Under the pieces are notes generated by a model. That model had not been told where the DNA came from. It was given only the letters and a program-made list of their open reading frames with translations, and did no database searches. A program made the position numbers and the translations under genes. A stretch of 64,000 nucleotides of DNA, taken from contig NZ_AUBL01000003.1 of NCBI RefSeq assembly GCF_000429225.1, positions 62,001-126,000 on the forward strand, read 5' to 3'. Below, piece by piece: positions 7,979 to 16,473 of the stretch. Every line of letters begins with the position of its first letter. Position 1 is the first letter of the stretch. The stretch comes from Actinomyces dentalis DSM 19115. Its GTDB lineage: Bacteria > Actinomycetota > Actinomycetes > Actinomycetales > Actinomycetaceae.

Positions 7979-9115
7979 CTACCGGCGACTGCGTGCGACC
8001 GCCGACTTATAGGCCTCGACGTGGGAGCGGGCGGAGGCGGCCCAGGTGAACCGCTCGCCCAGCGCCCGCTCCTGGGCGGCGGCGCCGAGGGCGGCGCGCC
8101 GCTGCGGGTGGGCGTCGAGCTCGACGAGGGCGCGGGCGATGGCCGGGGCGTCCAGGTCGCAGTAGGCCACGGCGTCCCCGCCGACCTCGGGCAGGCTCGT
8201 CTCGCGCGTGGTGAGCACCGCGGCCCCGCAGGCCATGGCCTCCAGGACGGGCAGGCCGAAGCCCTCGGCGATGGAGGGGTAGGCGAGGATCTCGCAGCCG
8301 GACAGGAAGCCGGGCAGGTCCTCCAGCGGCAGGTAGCCGGGCCGCAGGACGGTCATTCGGTCCGGGACCTCGGCAAGGGCCGGTTCGATCCCCTCGTCCC
8401 AGCCCTTGCCGCCGGCCAGGACGAGGGCGGGGGCGTCGGGGTCGTCGTGGAAGGCCCGCACCCAGGCGCGGATGAGGTTGGGCACGTTCTTGCGGGGCTC
8501 GAGCGTGCCCAGGAAGCCGATGTAGCGGCGCCCCGCGAGTCCCAGCGAGGCGGCCACGCGCTCTCGCTCGGCGTCGTCGACGGGGTGGAAGACGCTCGTG
8601 TCCACCCCGTGGTGGGCGATGTGGAAGCGGGCGGGGTCGCCGTCGACGAAGCGCAGGGTCTCGTCGCGGGTCGCCGCGGAGGGCACGACGAGGGCGTCGG
8701 CGCGCCGCACGGCCCGCCTGATCGCGGCGGTGAAGAACCTCCGCTTCAGGCGCGAGTGGGCCCCGGGGTGGGTGAAGAAGGTGGCGTCGTGGAGGGTGAC
8801 GACGACGGGCACGCGGTGCAGGGCGGGGAAGGTGTAGTGCGGGCTGTGCAGCAGGTCGGGGCGGATGCGGCCGATGAGGGCGGGCAGGCCGGTCTGCTCC
8901 CAGGCCATGCGGGCGCCGCGGTTCGTCAGCAGCCCGGGCACGGGGAAGAGGTGGGCCCGCGGCGCCTTGGCGCGGAAGTGGGCGGCGTCGCGCTCCTGGA
9001 CCGCCAGGGCCAGGTTGACGCCCGCGTTGATGAGTTCGGGGACGAGGTCGTCGACGTATCGGCCCACCCCTCCCAGGTCGGCGGGGATGGCGGTGGCGTC
9101 GAGCAGGACCTTCAT
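7979..9115 (-). CDS. Glycosyltransferase family 4
   Basis: A 378-residue GT-B enzyme. It starts MKVLLDATAIPADLGGVGRY, the acceptor-lobe loop typical of mannosyl/rhamnosyl GT4s. It continues with HSPHYTFPALHRVPVVVTLHD, then the donor lobe GFLGTLEPRKNVPNLIRAW and the E-x7-E motif in PSIAEGFGLPVLEAMACG. The ATG at 9115 is supported by a leaderless promoter, TACCCT at 9127-9122, six bases upstream; no ribosome site exists. It diverges from the closely similar GT4 at 9196. The two share domain order and motifs and look like ancient paralogues. The sugar transferred is not known. Confidence 0.88.
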   Translation of the reverse strand: MKVLLDATAIPADLGGVGRYVDDLVPELINAGVNLALAVQERDAAHFRAKAPRAHLFPVPGLLTNRGARMAWEQTGLPALIGRIRPDLLHSPHYTFPALHRVPVVVTLHDATFFTHPGAHSRLKRRFFTAAIRRAVRRADALVVPSAATRDETLRFVDGDPARFHIAHHGVDTSVFHPVDDAERERVAASLGLAGRRYIGFLGTLEPRKNVPNLIRAWVRAFHDDPDAPALVLAGGKGWDEGIEPALAEVPDRMTVLRPGYLPLEDLPGFLSGCEILAYPSIAEGFGLPVLEAMACGAAVLTTRETSLPEVGGDAVAYCDLDAPAIARALVELDAHPQRRAALGAAAQERALGERFTWAASARSHVEAYKSAVARSRR

Positions 9116-9121
9116 GGGGGC

Positions 9122-9127
9122 AGGGTA
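9122..9127 (-). promoter_or_regulatory. Leaderless -10 box for GT4 at 9115
   Basis: TACCCT on the minus strand lies exactly six bases before ATG 9115. It matches the TANNNT-N6/7-start pattern seen at least 14 times in the window. Confidence 0.6.
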
Positions 9128-9183
9128 CCGGTATCGCGGGGCGGCGGGGGATTCTCCCCGCGCCGGCGCCGCGGGCGGGCCCG

Positions 9184-9189
9184 TAGGCT
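9184..9189 (+). promoter_or_regulatory. Leaderless -10 box for GT4 at 9196
   Basis: TAGGCT lies six bases before ATG 9196, with no Shine-Dalgarno sequence between. The two divergent genes thus share an 80-base promoter region. Confidence 0.65.
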
Positions 9190-9195
9190 GGGCCC

Positions 9196-10347
9196 ATGGA
9201 GTGCACAACAGGCGCGGCGGCGCCCGACCGGGGGCCGCGCGTGGCCATGGTGGTGGAGCAGTTGTGGCAGAGCGTGCCCGGCGGCTCGGGGACCTACATC
9301 GTCGAACTCGCCCGCGCCCTGAGGGGGCGCGGCGTCCGGCTGGCGGGCCTGGCGGCCCGGCACGGCGCCTCCCCCTCCCCCGCCGAGCTGGGCCTGGCGG
9401 ACGTGCCCGTCCGCTTCGCCCACCTGCCCCGCCCCGCCCTGTACGAGTCCTGGAACCGGCTGGGCCTGCCCCGCGCGGAGTCGACGCTGCCGGGGGCCGA
9501 GGTCGTCCACGCGACCACCTGGGCGATCCCGGGCACGCGCCTGCCGCTGGTCGTCACGGTCCACGACGTCGCCTTCCTGCGCTCCCCCGAGCACTTCACC
9601 CGCCGCGGCAACGCCTACTTCGCCACCGCCCTGGAGCGCACCCGCAGGGAGGCCGACGCCGTCGTCGTGCCCTCGACGGCCACCGCCGACGACTGCGTCG
9701 CCGCCGGCCTGGACGCCGGGCGCATCCGCGTCATCCCCCACGGGGTGCGCGCCCGCGCCGTCACCGGCGCCGAGGTCGCCGCCCTCCGCGCCGCCCACGG
9801 CCTGGAGCGCGAGTACGTCCTGTGGACCGGCACGCGCGAGCCCCGCAAGAACCTGCCCGTCCTCCTGCGCGCCTTCGCCCTCCTGGCGAAGATCCGCCCG
9901 GATCTCGATCTCGTGCTGGTCGGCCCCGCCGGCTGGGGCGACGACGCCGAGGAGCGGACCCTGACGGCCGAACTGTCCGGGCGCGTCCACGTCCTGGGGC
10001 GCCTGCCCGACGAGGAGCTGGCCGCCGCCTACACGGGGGCGCGCGTCTTCGCCTTCCCCTCGATCTGGGAGGGCTTCGGCCTGCCGGTCCTGGAGGCCAT
10101 GGCCTACGGCGCGCCGGTGGTCACCAGTCGCGGCACGTGCATGGAGGAGGTGTGCGGGCCGGCCGGGCTCCTGGCGGACCCCTCCAGCCCCGAGGAGATC
10201 GCGGCGCAGCTCGCCGCGGCCGCCGGTCGCGCCCACGACGACCTCGTGGCGGCCGGCCGGGTGCGGGCCCGGGCCTTCACCTGGGAGGCCTGCGCCGCGG
10301 CCCACGCCGAGGTCTACGCCTCGCTGGCGGACGGGGCCGCCCGGTGA
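9196..10347 (+). CDS. Glycosyltransferase family 4
   Basis: A 383-residue GT-B enzyme. The N-lobe has VAMVVEQLWQSVPGGSGTYI and VVHATTWAIPGTRLPLVVTV. The C-lobe has VLWTGTREPRKNLPVLLRAF and the E-x7-E donor motif in PSIWEGFGLPVLEAMAYG. It is divergent from the GT4 at 9115. Its stop overlaps the start of the next gene as GTGA, so it forms a coupled pair with the GT2 rhamnosyltransferase-like enzyme. It probably acts on the cytoplasmic face on the growing lipid-linked glycan. Specificity cannot be assigned. Confidence 0.88.
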   Translation: MECTTGAAAPDRGPRVAMVVEQLWQSVPGGSGTYIVELARALRGRGVRLAGLAARHGASPSPAELGLADVPVRFAHLPRPALYESWNRLGLPRAESTLPGAEVVHATTWAIPGTRLPLVVTVHDVAFLRSPEHFTRRGNAYFATALERTRREADAVVVPSTATADDCVAAGLDAGRIRVIPHGVRARAVTGAEVAALRAAHGLEREYVLWTGTREPRKNLPVLLRAFALLAKIRPDLDLVLVGPAGWGDDAEERTLTAELSGRVHVLGRLPDEELAAAYTGARVFAFPSIWEGFGLPVLEAMAYGAPVVTSRGTCMEEVCGPAGLLADPSSPEEIAAQLAAAAGRAHDDLVAAGRVRARAFTWEACAAAHAEVYASLADGAAR

Positions 10348-11369
10348 GCTGCGCCGGTCCCCGCGCGCCCGCCCCCGGCGGCGCCGACTCCCGTCCGACC
10401 ATCCGCGTCGTCGTCGTCAACTGGCGCCGGCCGGATCTGACCATCCGGGCCTGCGAGTCCATCCGCCCCCAGCTGCGGGGCGGCGACCGGCTCGTCGCGG
10501 TCGACAACGCCTCGGCGGACGGCTCCGCCGCGGCCCTGCGCCGGGCGGGGCTGGATGTGGTCGAGACGGAGCGGAACCTGGGCTTCGGCGCGGGGGTCAA
10601 CGCCGGCGCGGCGGGCCTGGGCGAGGACGTCCTGGTCCTGCTCAACAACGACGCCGTCGCCGCCCCCGGCTTCCTCGACGCCCTGACCGCCCCGCTGGGG
10701 ACCGGCGGGGACCCGTCCCTGGCGGCGACGACGGCGCTCATCCTCCTGGCGGGCCGCTGGCGCCCCGCCCGCAACGGGGAGACATTCCTCACGGGTCTGG
10801 ACGGGAGCCGGTGGACGCGGGTTCCCGCCGACGCCGAGGCGCGCGGCGAGGGGGAGGTGCTCGTCAACTCCACCGGCAACCTCGTGGACCCCTCCGGCAA
10901 CGGCTACGACCGCGACTGGCTGGTCCGGGCGGACCGGCTCGACTCCCCGGCCGAGGTCTTCGGCCTGTGCGGGGGCGCCTGCGCGATCCGCCGCGGCGTG
11001 TGGGAGGAGCTGGGGGGCCTGCGCGAGGACCTGTTCATGTACTACGAGGACACGGACTTCTCCTGGCGGATCCGGGAGTCGGGACGCCGGGTGGAGTTCG
11101 TGGCCGGCGCCGTCGCCCGTCACGAGCACGCCGCCTCCTCCGGGGCCGACTCCCCCATGTTCGTGCGCGTCAACACCCGCAACCGGATCCTCGTGGCGGC
11201 CGAGCACGCGCCGTGGCCGGTCCTTCTCCGGGCCCTGGCGCGCACGACGGCGCGGGCGGCCCGGCACGGCCTGCGCGGCCCGGTGGCCCGGGGGCTGCGT
11301 CAGGCGCTCAGCAGGTTCCCCGCCGAACTCGCCCGGCGACGACGCCGACCGAAATTTTATCAGCGCTGA
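10344..11369 (+). CDS. Family 2 glycosyltransferase, rhamnosyltransferase-like
   Basis: A 341-residue GT-A enzyme. The nucleotide-binding start is TIRVVVVNWRRPDLT and VAVDNASADGSAAALR, with ETERNLGFGAGVNAGAAGL. The metal-binding motif is LLNNDAVAAPGF, and the acceptor region is GLCGGACAIRRGVWEELGG followed by MYYEDTDFSWRIRESG. This ED-DW pattern is typical of dTDP-rhamnosyl and related transferases. GTG 10344 overlaps the preceding stop. At its 3' end the gene overlaps the convergent 846-residue gene by ten bases, leaving no room for a terminator. Given rmlB and rmlCD in the same region, L-rhamnose is a reasonable donor, but this is inference. Confidence 0.85.
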   Translation: MSCAGPRAPAPGGADSRPTIRVVVVNWRRPDLTIRACESIRPQLRGGDRLVAVDNASADGSAAALRRAGLDVVETERNLGFGAGVNAGAAGLGEDVLVLLNNDAVAAPGFLDALTAPLGTGGDPSLAATTALILLAGRWRPARNGETFLTGLDGSRWTRVPADAEARGEGEVLVNSTGNLVDPSGNGYDRDWLVRADRLDSPAEVFGLCGGACAIRRGVWEELGGLREDLFMYYEDTDFSWRIRESGRRVEFVAGAVARHEHAASSGADSPMFVRVNTRNRILVAAEHAPWPVLLRALARTTARAARHGLRGPVARGLRQALSRFPAELARRRRRPKFYQR

Positions 11370-13900
11370 AGACCCATCTGCCGCCTGATGCGCCCCTGGA
11401 CGCGTCTGACGACCTCTTTGGGCCCGCCCGCCTTCATATAATCGACCGCCAGCTTGAGATCGCCCTTGATGGAAGGCTTACGAGGCGGAAAGGCGTGAGC
11501 GCGAAGGCCGGAACCCGCCGGCGTCTTGCCGGTCAGGACAAGGTCCCGAGCACGGTGCGGGTCGGCGCAGAACCTGACGAGGGGCTCCAGGACGGTGGCC
11601 CACCGGAACTGCTCGGCGTACCGAGCCACGCGCTCGCGCGCACTGGCCGCCGCCTCCTCGTCGTAGAGCATCTCCTCCAGCGCCGACTCCAGGGCGTCCA
11701 CGTCCTGCGGCGGAACGCCGCGTCCCAGCCCCTCGGCGTCGAGCACGTTGCCGAAGGAGTCGCCCGTCGTGGCGACGATCGGCAGACCCGTCCACAGGTA
11801 ATCGAGGATGCGGGTGCGGAAGGAGAAGGCGGTCTCGACGTGCTCGAAGTGAGTCGATACGCCGACGTCGGCGTCCATGAGGACGTCAGCGCGTTCGTTG
11901 TAGGGCACCCAGTCGGAATTGAAGAAGATGTATCTGCCCGCCAGCCCCATCTTCTGAGCAAGCCGTTTGGTCTCCCAGGCCATTTTCATGTCGGGCACTC
12001 CGGGATTGGGGTGCTTCATGCCCATGAAGTACAGGCGGACATCCGGATGGCGCTGTGCGAGCCTGCCGACGGCCCTCACGAGGGTGAGCGGATCGAACCA
12101 GTTGTAGACCCCGCCGCCCCAGATGATGATCTTATCGTCCATGCCGATTCCGGGCACGGCGCCACGGATACCATGTCTCCTCTGCACGGGCGCCTCATCC
12201 TGGATCCCGAAGGGGACAACAGAGACCAGGGAGTCGAGGTCCTCATTGGGAGCCACGGTGAGGGGGTTGATCCGGTTGACGCTCGCAAGTTGCCCGAGCC
12301 AGAAGAGCCTCTGCTTCTCGGAGGCGCACAAGAAATAATCGGCCCGCATCAACTGCTTGTTCAGGACGTCGGTCACGGAGAAGATGGCCTCGCGACGACC
12401 GACGGTTCCAAGGTCCTTGGCCTGCTCCAGCTGCTCCAGGTGCATCGGATCGTAGATATCGGCGACGATGATCTTATCCGAGTCGATGAGCCATGGCGCC
12501 CCCTCGAGGAGGAAGCCCTGGAACACAATGACATCCGCCCAGTCAGTATGAGCGCGCAGATGATCGCCCTGGGCGTAGTGGATCTCGAAGCGAGGGTCCT
12601 CCACATCCTTCACGCCGGTCGTCGAGAGCAACCGCACCGGATGGGACTGGGAGAGGGCCGCCGCCATCTCCCATGCGCGGATGGCGGGGCCGGCAAGCTT
12701 GCTGGACAGCGGCTCCCCCGTGACAACCAGGACGTGGGGGGAGGAGATGAAGAGCCGGTCAATCCCGAAGGAGTCGACCAGGACCTCGTGACCCTTGAGG
12801 TAGTGCTCGACGGGGTAGGCGGGCTCGATGGCGTGGCGGAAGAGCGGGAACAGATCCTTGTCGCTCACGGCACGAGCCCGCTGGAGCTGTGCACGGGTCA
12901 CCGCGAGGGAGTCGAGCTGCTCGTTGAGGTAGTCGACGGCGTAGACGCCGGTCAGACCCATCTTCGGCACGGAGACCTCGGCGTCGTCCGGCAGCGTCGT
13001 CGTGTCGACGTCCGCGCGGGCCGTTCCTCGTCGCACGGCCAGGGAGATGGCTGCGGGCAGGGCGACGCGCAGCGTCTCGTCCTCGTAGTTCTTATACAGG
13101 GAGAGCAGCGCGTTGCGCTCCAGGAGATAGGACTCGCGATAGTTGCCGAATTTCTTCATCGTCACATGGTGACGGTGATAAGCCACGGAGCCGGGCACAT
13201 AACGGACCCTGCGTCCCAGCAGATTGATCCTCCACCCCAGATCCACGTCTTCGTAGAACATGAAGAACCGCTCGTCGAATCCGCCGATCTCCCGGAAATA
13301 GGCGGCGGGCACGAACATGGCGGCACCGGTTCCGAACAGAACGTCCTTGGGCGTCTCATAAGAGCCGTCATCGATCCATTCCGCCTCGCGCTTGTAACCC
13401 ATGCCGTACCAGGTGAGCGAGCCGTCGACGTAATCCACGAGCTTTCCATCCCAGTCGAGCACCTTGGAGGCCACTGCGCCGATGGTGGGATCGGCCTCCA
13501 TCGCGTCGACCGCTGCTTTCACCCAGCCCCGCGCGGGACGAGCATCGTTATTGATGAAGGCGACATACTGTCCGGTCGCATTCTCAACGCCGAAGTTGCA
13601 CCCGCCGGCGAAGCCGAGGTTACTGCCCGAGGGCAGGACGCGTACGCGGGGGCAGGCCTGGGCGATGGTCTCAGCGGACCCGTCCTGGGAGTCGTTCTCG
13701 ACGACGATGAGCTCAAGACGGTCCTGGGGCCAGTCGATGTTGTCGAAGTATCTCAGACAGGCGATGGTGTCCTCGGCGCCCTTGTAGTTGACGAGAATGA
13801 CGGAGACGACGCCGTCGCGGATCTCATGCTCGCGCTGGAGCAGATGGGCTCTGGACGGATCCGGATTGAGGGCCTGCGGAATGCAATTCTCGATCGGCAT
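11360..13900 (-). CDS. Bimodular glycosyltransferase, GT2 plus GT4 domains
   Basis: An 846-residue cytoplasmic protein with two catalytic modules. Residues 30-260 are GT2: VVSVILVNYKGAEDTIACLR, VVENDSQDGS, SNLGFAGGCNFGV, metal-binding FINNDARP and FMFYEDVDLGWRINLLG. Residues about 380-780 are GT-B/GT4-like: SPHVLVVTGEP, HTDWADVIVFQG, ADIYDPMHLEQL, IIWGGGVYNWFDPLTLVRA and FRTRILDYLWTGLPIVAT. A linker (280-370) includes LPAAISLAV and GLTGVYAVDYL. The C-terminal tail (812-846) is a basic amphipathic helix, DLKLAVDYMKAGG through GRIRR. Such fusions make two successive linkages. ATG 13900 begins two bases after the stop of the upstream paralogue at 13902, so they are one operon. Composition is less GC-rich than in flanking GT4s. 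Confidence 0.85.
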   Translation of the reverse strand: MPIENCIPQALNPDPSRAHLLQREHEIRDGVVSVILVNYKGAEDTIACLRYFDNIDWPQDRLELIVVENDSQDGSAETIAQACPRVRVLPSGSNLGFAGGCNFGVENATGQYVAFINNDARPARGWVKAAVDAMEADPTIGAVASKVLDWDGKLVDYVDGSLTWYGMGYKREAEWIDDGSYETPKDVLFGTGAAMFVPAAYFREIGGFDERFFMFYEDVDLGWRINLLGRRVRYVPGSVAYHRHHVTMKKFGNYRESYLLERNALLSLYKNYEDETLRVALPAAISLAVRRGTARADVDTTTLPDDAEVSVPKMGLTGVYAVDYLNEQLDSLAVTRAQLQRARAVSDKDLFPLFRHAIEPAYPVEHYLKGHEVLVDSFGIDRLFISSPHVLVVTGEPLSSKLAGPAIRAWEMAAALSQSHPVRLLSTTGVKDVEDPRFEIHYAQGDHLRAHTDWADVIVFQGFLLEGAPWLIDSDKIIVADIYDPMHLEQLEQAKDLGTVGRREAIFSVTDVLNKQLMRADYFLCASEKQRLFWLGQLASVNRINPLTVAPNEDLDSLVSVVPFGIQDEAPVQRRHGIRGAVPGIGMDDKIIIWGGGVYNWFDPLTLVRAVGRLAQRHPDVRLYFMGMKHPNPGVPDMKMAWETKRLAQKMGLAGRYIFFNSDWVPYNERADVLMDADVGVSTHFEHVETAFSFRTRILDYLWTGLPIVATTGDSFGNVLDAEGLGRGVPPQDVDALESALEEMLYDEEAAASARERVARYAEQFRWATVLEPLVRFCADPHRARDLVLTGKTPAGSGLRAHAFPPRKPSIKGDLKLAVDYMKAGGPKEVVRRVQGRIRRQMGLQR

Positions 13901-13901
13901 T

Positions 13902-15395
13902 TTAGTTGTTCCCCCTCGCAGTGGCGACGCGTCGGATACGACTCCCGACCTTACCCATCACATTCTTCACTCCGCCCTCGCGCATGTAGCGCACGGCCAG
14001 AGCGAGGTCACTGGGCCTGCCCGCCTGAGCGACGGCCTCCGCGGCCGAGGAGGAGCCGGCGTCGGCGGCGCGCAGCGGCCGACGGCAGAAGGCCTCCAGC
14101 ACCTCGCCGTCCGGATCCGCGGCCACGAGACTGTTGAGCGACGGGTCGTTGTCGTACACGATGTCGTTGACGCGCCCCGTGCCCGCGAGCGCTCCGAGGA
14201 CGAGGTCCCGCTGAGCCTCATCCGCCACGAGGATCCGGTCGGCGCGTTCCATGAGCGCTTCCAGCGCCTGGGCGCGGTTGCCGGTGCGTGCGGTGTTCAT
14301 GAGCCATCCGAGCACGTCGAGCGTCGACAGGTCCACGATGAGGGGCACCTGCGAGAAGCCGGCGCCGGGGGCGTCGTCGAGAACCGTCTCAATGAGAACA
14401 ATCACATCCGCCCACTCCGTGTGATCGGCGGTCAGCCCCGGCAGCACGGTGCCGTCCTCGGTGACGACGTTCGCGGGGCCGTTCACCCGGCGGACCCGCA
14501 CATCGCGTCCGAGCCGCGCCAGAAGCTCGTCCGCTCGCGCGGATCCGCGGCCCTCGGCCGGGGTCACGACCAGGACGTGCATCGGTTCCCACATCACCTC
14601 GTCCAGTCCGGTCAGTCGGGCGATCCTGTCGAACTCGCGGCCGTGAGCCGCGGAGTCGATACCGAGGATCGTGGGAAGCGCCACCGCGATCATCTGCGCC
14701 AGCGCCACGTCCGGCACTCGACGCACGCGCTGGATGTAGTTGCGCACGCCACGGGCGTCCGAGAGGTTGTCGAGCGCCCCGTCAACGGCGTAGGCGCCGA
14801 CCAGGCCCCGCGTCGGCACGCGCAGGTCGCCGATGTCGTCCCCCCCGGGCGAGCGCTGAAGGTCGAGCGTCGTGGTGTCCGTGCCCGAGTCGGCCAGGAC
14901 CCCGGTCACCGCGAGCAGTTGCGCCGCGGGCAGCAGTACACCCCGCCATCGATCGCTCAACACCACGTCGAGTACGGTGAGCAGCCCGCGACGGCGGAGC
15001 ATCCGGCCCTGGTCCGTGGCCGGCTCCTCCACCCGCGGCGACCCGGCCACCGTGACAACGTGCTGGCCGAGGAGGTTCAGGCGCCACTGGACGTCGAACA
15101 GGGCGGTCTCGGGATCGGCGAAGCGGCCCTCCCCCCCGACGTCCACCAGGACCTCCCGGCCCAGCCAGTCGAGAAGCTCCTCGCGCACCAGGAGCGTGTC
15201 GGTCAGGACGCCGATGACACGAACGTCCGCGTCGTCGCGCGTGTAGGCCAGGGCGCCGGCGTCGCCGAGCAGCAGGTCATGCGCGTTCCCCTTCAGAACG
15301 TTGAGGGGGACGCATGCTTCCCGGCCGCGCACCGTGAGGGCGCACACCCCCGGAACCACGGGATGAACCGCTGCGAGATCCGCGTATGAGGCCAT
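13902..15395 (-). CDS. Degenerate, probably non-catalytic paralogue of the adjacent GT2-GT4 protein
   Basis: A 497-residue protein that aligns by eye along most of the 846-residue neighbour but lacks both catalytic cores. Shared blocks in order are WRLNLLGQHV (neighbour WRINLLGRRV), LPAAQLLAV, DTTTL, GLVGAYAVD, MHVLVVT, HTEWADVIV, LMERADRILVADEAQRDLVL (neighbour LMRADYFLCASEKQRLFWL), NSLVAADPDG and the tail DLALAVRYMREGG to SRIRR. The GT2 nucleotide-binding part with NNDA is absent, and only about 30 residues replace the roughly 240-residue GT4 donor lobe. The ATG at 15395 has AAGGAG nine bases upstream and a TACGAT box at 15435-15430. The intact frame suggests a conserved structural or regulatory partner rather than a dead gene. 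Function unknown. Confidence 0.7.
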   Translation of the reverse strand: MASYADLAAVHPVVPGVCALTVRGREACVPLNVLKGNAHDLLLGDAGALAYTRDDADVRVIGVLTDTLLVREELLDWLGREVLVDVGGEGRFADPETALFDVQWRLNLLGQHVVTVAGSPRVEEPATDQGRMLRRRGLLTVLDVVLSDRWRGVLLPAAQLLAVTGVLADSGTDTTTLDLQRSPGGDDIGDLRVPTRGLVGAYAVDGALDNLSDARGVRNYIQRVRRVPDVALAQMIAVALPTILGIDSAAHGREFDRIARLTGLDEVMWEPMHVLVVTPAEGRGSARADELLARLGRDVRVRRVNGPANVVTEDGTVLPGLTADHTEWADVIVLIETVLDDAPGAGFSQVPLIVDLSTLDVLGWLMNTARTGNRAQALEALMERADRILVADEAQRDLVLGALAGTGRVNDIVYDNDPSLNSLVAADPDGEVLEAFCRRPLRAADAGSSSAAEAVAQAGRPSDLALAVRYMREGGVKNVMGKVGSRIRRVATARGNN

Positions 15396-15429
15396 GTGGC
15401 ACTGCTCCTTCCCAAGCGCACCAGCGAGC

Positions 15430-15435
15430 ATCGTA
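15430..15435 (-). promoter_or_regulatory. Candidate -10 box for the 15395-11360 operon
   Basis: TACGAT on the minus strand, 34 bases before ATG 15395, would give a short leader containing the AAGGAG site. No good -35 hexamer is visible. Confidence 0.4.
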
Positions 15436-15565
15436 GCAACAAGAGGGGCCCGGTACAGGGGCGCCCCAGCGCCCCGCGCATCTGCTGATGGGGTCTTGAG
15501 GGTACAGTGACCGGGTCGACCGTATGGGGCGACGAACCCGACGCCCGGCCTCCAGGAGGATTCAC

Positions 15566-16471
15566 GTGTCAGCTGCCTCGGAGCGAGAGATGCGGATCGC
15601 GCACGAGTCGTTCAGACCCGCCACCCCCAGAGTGACCTTCGTCACAGGCACTCGTTCTTCCCTTCTGGACCTGTGGAACAGGCGCGATCTTCTGATCCGG
15701 CTCACGCGCCGGGAGATACGTGCGCGCTACAAGGACTCGGTGCTGGGGATCGCATGGAGCCTTATTAAACCGATTGTCAGCCTTCTGATTTACGTGCTCG
15801 TGATCGGCAAGGTCATGGGTGCAGAGCGCTCCATCCCGGATTTCGCGATATACGTTTTCACCGGCCTGACCGCCTGGCAGCTCTTCAGCGATATCATATC
15901 GGCGTCGACCGGCTCCATCGTCGGCAACTCGGGGATCATCAAGAAGATCCACCTGCCTCGGGAAATATTTCCACTGGCTTCGACGGGCGCCTCGCTGTTC
16001 AATTTCGCAATGCAGTTCCTCATCCTGGTGCTCGCAACGTTCATCATCACCCCTCCCCTCGTGGGATTCAATCTTCTCTATCTGCCCTTGGGGCTCATTC
16101 TCCTCGTCGTGTGGGCCACAGCATTCGGTTTGATCCTGGCAGCGGCCAATGTATACTTCCGAGATATCCAGTACCTTGTCGAAGTCGTGCTCCTCGTCGG
16201 CATGTGGGCCTCACCGATCGTGTACTCCTGGAGCATGGTCACCTCCATCACCGGAGGGGGCGTCGCGATCGAGGAGGCCTACCTGACCAATCCGGTCACG
16301 CTGTCCATCATGGGCTTCCAGCGGGCCATGTGGGCCTCCGGGGCGAATGTGCCGACAGCGCCTCACCTGGGCATCAGGATGATTCTCGCCCTGGCGATCG
16401 GGATAGTGGTCCTCGTGATCGCCCAGCGGGTGTTCTCCGTCCTTCAGCGCAATTTCGCCCAGGAGTTCTGA
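15566..16471 (+). CDS. wzm: Polysaccharide ABC exporter permease (ABC-2 type, Wzm/TagG-like)
   Basis: A 301-residue membrane subunit. A cytoplasmic amphipathic N-terminus (about residues 1-40) leads to the family motif LLIRLTRREIRARYKDSVLGI and WSLIKPIVSLLIY. About six membrane helices follow, with FRDIQYLVEVVLLVGMWASPIVY near the end. GTG 15566 is chosen because AGGAGGA at 15554-15560 sits five bases upstream. The ATP-binding subunit starts three bases after its stop. The pair would export a complete lipid-linked polysaccharide through the membrane, an alternative to flippase/polymerase assembly. Composition is lower in GC than in most of the window: bases 15781-15840 contain 35 G/C of 60. 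Confidence 0.9.
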   Translation: MSAASEREMRIAHESFRPATPRVTFVTGTRSSLLDLWNRRDLLIRLTRREIRARYKDSVLGIAWSLIKPIVSLLIYVLVIGKVMGAERSIPDFAIYVFTGLTAWQLFSDIISASTGSIVGNSGIIKKIHLPREIFPLASTGASLFNFAMQFLILVLATFIITPPLVGFNLLYLPLGLILLVVWATAFGLILAAANVYFRDIQYLVEVVLLVGMWASPIVYSWSMVTSITGGGVAIEEAYLTNPVTLSIMGFQRAMWASGANVPTAPHLGIRMILALAIGIVVLVIAQRVFSVLQRNFAQEF

Positions 16472-16473
16472 AC

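Noticed and set aside
4179-9322. Long plus-strand frames opposite the GT2, DUF2142, rmlCD and GT4 genes
   Set aside because: Each is the complement of a gene with clear catalytic motifs; the antisense products are low-complexity and have no recognisable domain.
10811-15389. Two large plus-strand frames (10811-14137 and 13788-15389)
   Set aside because: They cover the antisense of the GT2-GT4 gene and its paralogue, whose minus-strand products align with each other; the plus frames show no such relation.
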